This document shows, piece by piece, positions 49,373 through 57,800 of a stretch of 64,000 nucleotides of DNA (its first letter is position 1; each line of letters opens with the position of its first letter). The DNA is taken from NCBI GenBank assembly GCA_048595745.1, contig CP184361.1. The stretch is one strand, 5' to 3'. This stretch comes from Aquipseudomonas alcaligenes_A. GTDB lineage: Bacteria; Pseudomonadota; Gammaproteobacteria; Pseudomonadales; Pseudomonadaceae. The notes beneath the pieces are model-generated. The model ran no database searches and was not told the DNA's origin. It was given only the letters and a program-made list of their open reading frames with translations. A program made the translations under genes and the position numbers.

Positions 49373-51079
49373 ATGAGACTGCTAAGTTTCTCTATAAAAA
49401 ATTATCGAAGCATTACCAAGGCCCACAAAATTGCCCTATCCCAATCATCAGTTCTTGTCGGAAAAAATAACGAGGGAAAATCAAACGTTCTCCACGCACT
49501 AACTCTCGGACTCGAACTAATAAAGCAATACCCCGCCAAAAGATCACGACAGCTAAGATCAATAGACTCCGGCCGCATGATATTGAGGCGCGCTGGCTTC
49601 GAGTGGGAAAAAGACTTTCCGATATCTTTTCAGTCACGAAACAGACCAGCGCCATGCGTACTGCGCCTTGAGTTCTCATTGGACTCCAATGAGATTGAAG
49701 AACTTTATGAACGCATAGGAAGTAGAGTCAACGGCAGCCTACCAATTGAGATCACCATTGCAAATGGCGCAGATTACGACCTCAAGGTAGTTAAAAGCGG
49801 CCCGGGATCAGCCACCATCTCCAAGAATTCTTCAAAAATATGCTTATTTATCGCCGAAAGACTAGAATATAACTACATCCCCGCAATAAGAACTGCCGGT
49901 GAAGCGGTGAAGGTTGTTGAGGAAATGGTTGCAAACGAGCTCGCAGCCTTAGAGAAAGACGAACGATATCAAAAAGCAATGGAGGATATTGCCAACCTCC
50001 AAGAGCCTATACTTGAAAAAATATCCAATTTAATTACAACCCCTCTGAGAGAGTTCGTACCACAAATTGAAAGCGTCAGTGTTACAGTATCAAGCGAGGC
50101 ACGCAGACGAGCACTCACCAAGTGCGACATTGTAATTGATGACGGAATTAAAACCTCCATAGAGAGAAAGGGTGATGGTGTCAAAAGCTTGGCAGCCATT
50201 AGCCTTCTTCAAGGAGTTGGGGACTCAGTAGAATCTAAAATATTAGCACTTGAAGAACCAGAATCTCATTTGCACCCTGGAGCCATCCATCGACTCAAAG
50301 ACATTATCGATGACCTCTCACAAAAACACCAAGTAATAATAACAACTCACTGCCCCGTCTTTGTCAATAGAGCAAATATCAACTCAAACGTTGTCATCGA
50401 CAACAATAGCGTCAGACCAGCAAAACAGATAGATGAAGTTCGCGAGATACTAGGAGTAAGAGTTTCGGACAACCTTCATCACGCTCGATTAGTTTTACTA
50501 GTTGAGGGTGACACAGATGCCATATCCATTAGATCTATCTTGGAAACCTCATCCACTCCTCTAAAGAGAGCTCTTAAAGAAGGCCTACTTATAATAAAAT
50601 CCTTAGATGGAGCATCAAAACTCTCATTCAATGTTCATCTTTATCAAGGAATAATGTGCGATATACATGCCTTCATTGATGACGACCAATCCGGCCGAAC
50701 TGCCGCACAAGGGCAACTCGACAAAGGAAGCCTTAAAGAATTTGAGATCCATCTAGCAAACTGCAAAGGCAAGATCGAAGCAGAGTTTGAAGACCTTGTT
50801 GACCCCAAAATTTACAGCGACTCCGTTCTTGCAGAATTTGGCGTAAACCTCCTAAACGACGCCACATTCACAAGAAGCAAAATGAAGTGGTCTACCAGAA
50901 TTGCCGAAACCTTCAAATCCCAAAGCAAGCTATTCACACCCAGCACTCTTAAAAAGCTAAAGACGATGGTATCTGAATCTGTCGAAAAGCATGGACACAC
51001 CGCAATAAACAAACACCACCTCAGTACTACAGAAAACCTATGCAAAGCACTTGAGTCTAGGATCTCAAAATATAACTAA
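49373..51079 (+). CDS. OLD-family AAA ATPase/TOPRIM nuclease
   Basis: A 568-aa protein in strikingly AT-rich DNA (roughly 40% GC by eye). The N-terminal SMC/ABC-type ATPase has Walker A GKNNEGKS (30-37), signature-like KGDGVKSL (266-273), Walker B KILALEEPE (289-297) and the H-loop TTHCP (324-328). A TOPRIM domain follows: LLVEGDTDA (375-383), FIDDDQSGR (434-442) and EAEFEDLV (469-476). OLD nucleases act in phage exclusion; the GajA subunit of Gabija is related. No UvrD-like GajB or reverse transcriptase neighbours it, so it fits a solitary (class 1) OLD. Confidence 0.9.
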   Translation: MRLLSFSIKNYRSITKAHKIALSQSSVLVGKNNEGKSNVLHALTLGLELIKQYPAKRSRQLRSIDSGRMILRRAGFEWEKDFPISFQSRNRPAPCVLRLEFSLDSNEIEELYERIGSRVNGSLPIEITIANGADYDLKVVKSGPGSATISKNSSKICLFIAERLEYNYIPAIRTAGEAVKVVEEMVANELAALEKDERYQKAMEDIANLQEPILEKISNLITTPLREFVPQIESVSVTVSSEARRRALTKCDIVIDDGIKTSIERKGDGVKSLAAISLLQGVGDSVESKILALEEPESHLHPGAIHRLKDIIDDLSQKHQVIITTHCPVFVNRANINSNVVIDNNSVRPAKQIDEVREILGVRVSDNLHHARLVLLVEGDTDAISIRSILETSSTPLKRALKEGLLIIKSLDGASKLSFNVHLYQGIMCDIHAFIDDDQSGRTAAQGQLDKGSLKEFEIHLANCKGKIEAEFEDLVDPKIYSDSVLAEFGVNLLNDATFTRSKMKWSTRIAETFKSQSKLFTPSTLKKLKTMVSESVEKHGHTAINKHHLSTTENLCKALESRISKYN

Positions 51080-51203
51080 CCAATTATCTCAAGACACAAA
51101 AACAGGATAATCAGGGACAGACCACGATTTAGCGGCCGACGCATCAGTGCCAAATCGCCGCACTTTCCTCGGCTGGAACGCCAGATTTCGCCTTGTACGG
51201 CGA

Positions 51204-51822
51204 GTCACTTTCTTGTTGCTTGCCCAACAAGAAAGTAACCAAAGAAGAAGGGCACCCGACATCCGGGTTTGGCGGCTACGCCACCAAACTCCCCTCGCTC
51301 CGGTGCCGCTCCGGGGGCCGTCACGAAGGGACGTCCCTGTCCCTTCGTTCCTCGCTCGGCGTCCTGCCTCGCGTCCCCCTGCGCAACACCTCCACTCGGC
51401 CTCCTGACGGGGTTCGGGCTCCGAGTTGCCTGATGGCTTTTACTGGCGCTGCGCGCATTGATCGTTCCCATGCTCCGCGTGGGAGCGCAGCCGTTGATGC
51501 TCCTGCGTCCATTCGTTGGTTTATACGGGTCGGCAGGGCTGTGACGCGGAGCGTCGCGGGATCAGCTCCCACGCGGAGCGTGAGAGCTGGAGAAGGCACA
51601 TGACTGTCAGGCAGCTCCAAACGCCCCTTCAGGAGGGTGAGCGGAATCGTTGCGTAGAGGGGTGAGCCGCATGGATGCGGCGAAAGGCTTAAAGGGCCAG
51701 GGACGGCCCTTGTAAGCCGACCCTCGGAGCAGCGATGGAGTGAACGAACCCGGAGCGAAGCGCAGGGCCGGATGGCGGGGCAAGCGCTTTTGGTTACTTT
51801 TGTCGCGACTGACAAAAGTGAC
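51204..51822. repeat. Non-coding repeat element bounded by inverted hairpins
   Basis: Left end: ACTTTCTTGTTG / CAACAAGAAAGT, perfect 12-bp stem (51207-51236), then AAAGTAACCAAA. Right end: ACTTTTGTC / GACAAAAGT, perfect 9-bp stem (51796-51819), preceded by TTTTGGTTACTTTT. The inner AAAGTAACCAAA and TTTGGTTACTTT are inverted copies, as are the outer GTCACTTT and AAAGTGAC. The inside has no coherent gene on either strand. I recall similar 'AAAGTAACCAAA' blocks dispersed in Pseudomonas and other proteobacteria. It looks like a non-autonomous repeat. Confidence 0.7.
51466..51590. repeat. Nested CGTGGGAGC-type palindromic repeats
   Basis: Within the larger element, TCCCA...TGGGA around GCTCCGCG (51466-51484) and an imperfect inverted partner CTCCCACGC-GGA-GCGTGAGAG (51566-51586) resemble REP-like sequences common in Pseudomonas intergenic regions. 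A bracketed inverted pair suggests insertion of one repeat into another. Confidence 0.5.
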
Positions 51823-51899
51823 CCGCCCAGCAGGGCGGAATCAGTGCAGTAAGCAAGTAGATAAATAGTATCGGCACGAACTAGAGCCCCTCTCCCCTA

Positions 51900-51925
51900 C
51901 CCCTCTCCCGTAAACGGGAGAGGGG
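51900..51925. repeat. Palindromic repeat, second copy of the tctC-tctB type
   Basis: CCCCTCTCCCG-TAAA-CGGGAGAGGGG, an 11-bp perfect hairpin sharing both arms with 42716-42738. It lies 51 bp before the VF530 gene. Confidence 0.8.
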
Positions 51926-51975
51926 AGGTACAGTGCCCCGCTCCAACTCCCTCGCCAGCCCTGAGCAAGATCCCG

Positions 51976-52185
51976 ATGAGCAACGACCCTCTTCATGGCC
52001 TGACCCTGAAAGCCATCCTCCAGGCCCTGGTCGACAAACACGGCTGGGAGCGCCTCGGCCAGCTCATCGCCATCCGCTGCTTCACCCACGACCCCAGCCT
52101 CGAATCCAGCCTCAAGTTCCTGCGCAAGACGCCCTGGGCGCGGGAAAAGGTGGAAGCGCTCTACATCAAGGACATCGCCCGCTAA
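51976..52185 (+). CDS. VF530 family (DUF2132) DNA-binding-type protein
   Basis: A 69-aa helical protein: MSNDPLHGLTLKAILQALVDKHGWERLGQLI, then RCFTHDPSLESSLKFLRKTPWAREKVEALY. The 'DPLHG.TL..IL..LV...GW..L...I....F...PS..SSL.FLRKTPWAR..VE.LY' pattern is diagnostic of VF530. The fold suggests DNA binding but no target is known. It closes the accessory stretch on the right and is convergent with the next gene. Confidence 0.93.
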   Translation: MSNDPLHGLTLKAILQALVDKHGWERLGQLIAIRCFTHDPSLESSLKFLRKTPWAREKVEALYIKDIAR

Positions 52186-52193
52186 GGAAGCGC

Positions 52194-52982
52194 TCAGCGC
52201 TGCAGGTAGCGCGCCTGGATGCGCGCATAGTGGCCCTCGGCAATCTGCCGGCGCAGGGCCTCGGCATAGCGCTGAACGAACTCGGCGGACAGGCTCTTCT
52301 TGCTGAAAGCGACCTCCGCCCCCTCGCTGGACACCACCACCGGCGTCGCCCGGATCTGCTCGCTCAGGCCCAGCTCCATCAGCTCCTGCTGGCCAGTGTG
52401 CTCGTCGGCGATTACGCCATCGAGGCGGCCCTTACCGAGCATACGCCAGAGGCTGGCGCGGTTCGCGCTGAACTCCATGCGCTCATGGAAGGCAGGCTCC
52501 TGGAGCAGTGCCTGATAACCGGGCCCGTAGGACACATCAATCTGCGCACCCAGGCGGAATGGCGTGTCGCGCAGCTGCAGCAGTTCAGTGACCGACCAGC
52601 GCGCGGCCGCCTGGTGGCTCATGAACAGGATGTTGCGCGAGGGCTCCTCGACGACGCCGGAGAAGTGCGCATAGACCTCACGCTCGGGCTTGCGGAAGGC
52701 GCCGGTAAGTACATCCAGGCGCCCCTGCTCCAGCTCGCGCAGCGCCCTGGCCCAGGGCAGGCGTACCAGGCGGACCTCGCAACCCAGCTCATGCAGCACA
52801 CGGCGGGCACTGTCGACGGAAATGCCGCCGATGGAACCATCGGCCAGCTGCATGCTGTAGGGCGGGTCGTTGTCCCAGCGCAGCGATACCACGCAGGTGG
52901 CGCCGGCCAGGCCGGGAGCGAGCAACGATGCGCCCAGCAGGAGGCGCAGGAGCAAACGCATGAGGGGCATCGGAGTGCTCAC
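52194..52982 (-). CDS. Orphan periplasmic solute-binding protein (SBP_bac_3)
   Basis: A 262-aa exported protein (signal LMRLLLRLLLGASLLAPGLAGA). The fold follows the transporter binding-protein pattern: VVSLRWDNDPPYSMQLADGSIGGISVDSARRVL, RLPWARALRELEQGRLDVLTGAFRKPEREVYAHFS, GAQIDVSYGPGY and LGKGRLDGVIADEH. The start is uncertain: GTG 52982 or ATGs at 52970 and 52961, none with a good SD. No transport partners adjoin. It is the third intact protein of this type in the window. Confidence 0.88.
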   Translation of the reverse strand: MSTPMPLMRLLLRLLLGASLLAPGLAGATCVVSLRWDNDPPYSMQLADGSIGGISVDSARRVLHELGCEVRLVRLPWARALRELEQGRLDVLTGAFRKPEREVYAHFSGVVEEPSRNILFMSHQAAARWSVTELLQLRDTPFRLGAQIDVSYGPGYQALLQEPAFHERMEFSANRASLWRMLGKGRLDGVIADEHTGQQELMELGLSEQIRATPVVVSSEGAEVAFSKKSLSAEFVQRYAEALRRQIAEGHYARIQARYLQR

Positions 52983-53039
52983 GAAGTGACTGCAGCCGAC
53001 TCTAAGAGAAAGCCCCTGCGCGGGTAAAGCGCGCTCGAC

Positions 53040-53567
53040 TCAGGCTTTGTGGCGCTTCACCGCTTCCAGCCAGGCCAGGTCGAGGCGTTTCTGCTCGGTG
53101 TCCAGCCGGCGCTGCTCCATGGCCTCGCGGTGCGTGTCGATTTCGCGGGTCATCTGGCTCAGCTCGCTGCTGTTGCCATCGAGCTGGTGCATCTGAACCA
53201 CCCCCAGGTGGTAGAAGCGCAGCAGCTTCATGGCGGTCTCGTCCCCGGCGGCCACACCGGCTCTGACGTGGTGCATGACATTGGTGACGCGCATCAGGCT
53301 GCGCTTGAGCGCCCAGCCGTAGGCGGCAGCGGCCATGAACGGGCGGTGCCAGAGCTGCTGGCGCACTACGGCCACAGTCAGGGCCAGGCCGCTGAGCACG
53401 CCGAGCAGGTTCCACTTGAAGTTGTCACCGGGCGGGCCGCCGAACAGCTGGGTGCTGGCGGTGGCGCAGAGCATGGCCAGCACCAGGAAGATGGCGATGA
53501 CCACGAAGGTGCTGCGGCGGGTCTGCTGGCGGTAGAGCTCGGGGCTCATGGGCTGGATTTCGAACAT
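53040..53567 (-). CDS. DUF3087 family membrane protein
   Basis: A 175-aa protein with two membrane spans (residues ~20-42 and ~53-68) and a long amphipathic, probably coiled-coil C-terminus (MTREIDTHREAMEQRRLDTEQKRLDLAWLEAVKRH). The opening YRQQTRRSTFVVIAIFLVLAM and 'NFKWNLLGVLSGL' fit DUF3087, which is restricted to gamma-proteobacteria. Function unknown. Confidence 0.85.
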   Translation of the reverse strand: MFEIQPMSPELYRQQTRRSTFVVIAIFLVLAMLCATASTQLFGGPPGDNFKWNLLGVLSGLALTVAVVRQQLWHRPFMAAAAYGWALKRSLMRVTNVMHHVRAGVAAGDETAMKLLRFYHLGVVQMHQLDGNSSELSQMTREIDTHREAMEQRRLDTEQKRLDLAWLEAVKRHKA

Positions 53568-53650
53568 GGTCTACCTGAGTGAATAGCGGAGGAGCGCCAC
53601 CTTGCCTGAACGCTCGGCGAGGGTCGAGTCCCAGTGGGTGACAAAGCGCT

Positions 53651-54748
53651 TCAGAGCACTTCGATGCGATCGCGGCCGTTGGCCTTGGCTCGGTACAAGG
53701 CGCGGTCGGCACGGTCGAGCATGCTTTGCGGGTCCTCATCGCCGTGGTAGTGGGTAACGCCAAAGCTGGCGGTCTTGCGCACCACGGTGTCGAAATCGAA
53801 CTGGCGGATGCGTTCCTGCAGGGTGCGCGCGGCGGCCTGGGCCTGCAACGCGTCGATCTCCGGCAGGATGATGAGGAACTCCTCGCCGCCCAGGCGGCCG
53901 ACCTTGTCCACGCTGCGCACGTTGTCGCGCAGCAGCGTGGCGAACTGGCGCAGCACGCTGTCGCCCACCGTGTGGCCGTGGTCGTCGTTGACGTGCTTGA
54001 AGTGGTCGATGTCCAGCAGGATCACCGAGAACGGCGTGCCGTAACGACGCGCGCGGGCGAACTCCTCGGCGAACAGCTGGTCGATGCGCGCGCGGTTCCA
54101 CAGCCCGGTGAGCCCGTCAAGGCTGGCGCTCAGGGCCAGCCGGCTCTGGTGCAGGAACATGGTCTTGTGCGCCTTCTCGAGCATGAAGGCGCACAACGCG
54201 CCGAACGACAGCGAGGCCAGCACCCAGATGCAGTGCAGGCGCTGCACGCCCGGCTGCAGGGCATCCGGCAGGGTGACCAGGAGCAGCACCAGGGTCGAGC
54301 CCGACGCGGTCAGCGTGGCCTGGCGCAGGGTCAGGCCGGACACGGTGAAGGTCCACATCAGGTTGAGGTAGATCTCGGGTACGAAGTAGGCGAAATCCGG
54401 CTTGCCGTAGTTGAACGCCAGGTTGGCGGCCACCGAGCCCACCGGCGCCACGCAGAGGATGGCCAGCATCCAGCGGTGCCAGGCCTCGAAGTAGCTCAGC
54501 ACGCCCACGGCGAGCAGCGCCAGCGGCACCAGCAGGCCATGCGCAAGCAGGCGCAGGCCGAGCTGATCCTGCGCCACGTTCTGCTCGATCAGCGCGTAGA
54601 TCAGGTACAGCGCCATGGTCAGGAAGGCGAGGTGGCGTACCTGCGGCAGCTTGGCCTGACGATACCAGCAGGCAAATTCCTGGCGCGTCGCCTGCGGCAA
54701 GCCGTGCAACGGGTCCAGCGTCCGTGTCAGCCTGTGGATCAAGGTCAC
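53651..54748 (-). CDS. Membrane diguanylate cyclase (GGDEF)
   Basis: A 365-aa c-di-GMP synthase. N-terminal ~190 residues hold about six spans in a MASE-like arrangement. The GGDEF domain has SLDGLTGLWNRAR (209-221), DIDHFKHVNDDHGH (246-259), the active site GGEEF (287-291) and an intact RxxD inhibitory site (RSVD, 278-281). It lies 83 bp after the DUF3087 start and is probably transcribed on its own. Confidence 0.94.
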   Translation of the reverse strand: MTLIHRLTRTLDPLHGLPQATRQEFACWYRQAKLPQVRHLAFLTMALYLIYALIEQNVAQDQLGLRLLAHGLLVPLALLAVGVLSYFEAWHRWMLAILCVAPVGSVAANLAFNYGKPDFAYFVPEIYLNLMWTFTVSGLTLRQATLTASGSTLVLLLVTLPDALQPGVQRLHCIWVLASLSFGALCAFMLEKAHKTMFLHQSRLALSASLDGLTGLWNRARIDQLFAEEFARARRYGTPFSVILLDIDHFKHVNDDHGHTVGDSVLRQFATLLRDNVRSVDKVGRLGGEEFLIILPEIDALQAQAAARTLQERIRQFDFDTVVRKTASFGVTHYHGDEDPQSMLDRADRALYRAKANGRDRIEVL

Positions 54749-54833
54749 CTGGGCGCTCCTGTCCAGTGCGTGCCGCCCTGCTGCGGCTCACTTATGTCGG
54801 CAGTGGCGCCGCCGACATGAGCTCAGAATGCCA

Positions 54834-57800
54834 TCAAGCCTCCACCTGGCTCCACTGCTTGGCCAGGCGCTTATCGGATACTGCCATTTTCGTGCCCAGT
54901 TGCTGAGCGAACAGCGACACCCGGTACTCCTCGAGCATCCAGCGATACAGCACCAGCTCGGCGTCACGCTTGCCCTCCTGGGCGTGCTTGGCGGCGCGTG
55001 CCTGGTACTGCTCCCAGGCGGCGCTCAGCTCGCCGGTCCAGACGCGGTCGCGCTGCACTTGGCTGGCGACCTTGTCCAGGCGCTGTTCGATGGCCTTGAG
55101 GTAGCGCGGGATCTCCTTCAGCCACTCGCCCGGGGTCTCGCGCACGAAACCGGGGTAAACCAGGTTGGCCAGCTGCTGCTTGATGTCGTTGAGGGCCATG
55201 GCCTGGGCCAGGTCGATCTTGCCCTTGAAGCGCTTCTGCAGGCCGTGGGTGAGCTTGAGGATGTCCAGGGTGAGTTTGGCGATGCGCTCGGCGTGGCCGG
55301 TCCAGTCGCCACGCTTGCGCTCGGCCAGCTGCGCCAGGGCGGCGCCATCGCGCGGCAGCGTCGTTTCGCCGTCGAGGATGCAGGCGTCGAGGCTGGCCAG
55401 CAGGATGTCCTCGACCAGCGCCTCGGGCCGGCCCATCTCACGGTACAGCAGGCCCAGCTCAGTGAGGCCCGGCAGCTTGCCGCGCAGGTACTTGGCGGGT
55501 TCGGCCAGTTGTTGCAACAGCAGCTTCTGCAGCGCGCGGCGGTGCTGGAAGTCGGCCTCGGCCTGGGTCGGGAAACGGCCTTCCTTGACCACCCCACCCT
55601 CTTCCACCAGGGCCGGGAACACGGTCATGGAGAGGCCAGCAATCTTCTGCTGGGTTTTCTCGGCGACCTGGGCGAAGGCCTTGGCCTCGACCGGCTTCTG
55701 TTCCTGCTTCTGCTGCGGAATGGCGAGGGCGGCCTGGCTGGCTTCGGCGAAGCGCGCACACAGCTCGGCGAGGTCGCGGCCTTCGCCAAGGAACTTACCG
55801 CGCGCATCGACCACTTCGATGTTCATCTTCAGGTGGTGTTCCAGCTGCTGCGCCGACTCCCCCCAGGCCTCTTCGGGCACGCGGGCACCGGTCATGCGGG
55901 TCAGCTCACGACCGAGCGACTCGGGCAGCGAGCCCTGGCCGAAGGCAATCTTCGACAGGGCCGCGCCGACGAAGTCCGGCACCGGCACGAAGTTCTTGCG
56001 GATGGCCTTGGGCAGGCCGCGCACCAGGGCGACGGCCTTGGCCTCGATCAGGCCCGGCACCAGCCATTCGAGACGGTCCGCCGGCAGTTGCGGCAGCAGC
56101 GGCGCCGGTACGCGCAGGGTCACACCGTCGCGCGGGTGGTTGGGCTCGAAGTGGTAGGTCAGCGGCAGTTGCAGCTCACCGAGCTGGAGAATGTCCGGGT
56201 ACTGCGCGGCGGTCACTTCCTTGGCATCGCGCGCCAGCACGTCTTCCTCGCGCATGATCAGCAGCTGCGGGCTCTTCGCGCCTTCGCTCTTGTACCAGTG
56301 CTCGAAGGTCGCGGCCTGGTGGATCTCCGCCGGGATGCGCGCCTCGTAGTAGGCGTAGAGGGTTTCCTCGTCGGCCAGGATGTCGCGGCGGCGGGCCTTG
56401 GCTTCCAGCTCGTCGAGGCGTTCGAGCAGCTCGCGGTTGGCCGCCAGGCAGCGGGCGCGGCTATTGATCTCGCCGCGCACCAGGCCCTCGCGGATGAACA
56501 GCTCACGCGAGGCGACCGGATCGACCGGGCCGAAATGCACGGGGCGGCGGCCGACCACGATCAGGCCGTAGAGGGTGACCTGTTCAAAGGCCACCACCTG
56601 GCCACGGCGCTTCTCCCAGTGCGGCTCGAAATGGTTCTTCTTGATCAGGTGGCCGGCCAGCGGCTCGATCCAGTCCGGCTCGATCTTGGCCACCATGCGG
56701 GCGAACAGCTTGGTGGTTTCCACCAGCTCGGCGGTCATCACCCAGGCCGGCTTCTTGCGCCCGATCACCGACGACGGATGAATCCAGAAGCGCCGCTGGC
56801 GCGCGCCGAGGTAGTCGCCGTCTTCGCTCTTCTGGCCGATCTGGCTAAGCAAGCCGGACAGAATCGCCTTGTGCACAGCCGCGTAGCTCTTGGCGCGCTG
56901 CGCCGCCTCGCTGGCCTCGGCCTGCTCGCGGACGATGACATTGACCTTGGTATCGGTGGTGGGCTGCGGCGCGCTTTTGTGGGAGCGGCCTTGGCCGCGA
57001 TCAGCTGCCTGAAGGCCGCTCCCACGCCTACTCTCCGATTGGCTCGCCGACAGCTGCAGTTCGCGGGCGATCAGCACCAGCTGGCGATGCGCGTCGCGCC
57101 ACTCGCGCAGGCGCAGGTAATTCAGGAAGTTCTTCTTGCACCAGTTGCGCAAGGGGTTTGCGCCCAGCTCCTGGCGCTTCTCCTCGAAGCCACGCCACAG
57201 GTTGATCAGCGCGGCGAAGTCGGAATCCACATCCTTCCACTGCGCATGCGCCTGGTCGGCCGCCTGCTGGCGGTCCATCGGCCGCTCGCGCGGGTCCTGC
57301 ACGGACAGCGCCGAGGCGACGATGAGGATCTCGTCCAGGCTGCCGAGCTTGGCTGCCTCCAGCACCATGCGACCCAGGCGTGGGTCGATGGGCAGGCGCG
57401 CCAGTTGGCGGCCCAACGGGGTGAGCTGGCCCTCGCGGTTGACCGCCGAGAGTTCCTGCAACAGGTTGAAGCCGTCGCTGATGGCCTTGCCATCTGGCGG
57501 CTCGATAAAGGGGAAGTCCTCGATGCTGCCCAGGCGCAGGTGCAGCATCTGCAGGATCACCGCCGCCAGGTTGGTACGCAGGATTTCCGGATCGGTGAAT
57601 TCGGGGCGGGCGAGGAAGTCCTCCTCGCTGTACAGGCGGATGCAGATGCCCGGTTCGACTCGGCCGCAACGGCCCTTGCGCTGGTTGGCGCTGGCCTGGG
57701 AGATGGCCTCGATGGGCAGGCGCTGCACCTTGGCGCGGTAGCTGTAGCGGCTGATGCGCGCGGTGCCGGAGTCGATCACATAGCGGATACCCGGCACGGT

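Noticed and set aside
48780..51079. LepB2 plus OLD as a confirmed two-gene defence system, or a Gabija system
   Set aside because: No UvrD-like GajB is present, the 59-bp gap and composition change argue against a true operon, and no known system pairs these two. Kept only as a hypothesis on the OLD gene.
51193..51815. Two overlapping ORFs (136 aa plus, 164 aa minus) in the repeat element
   Set aside because: Arg/Pro/Ser-rich, no SD, opposite strands of the same palindromic DNA. Typical spurious calls in this repeat.
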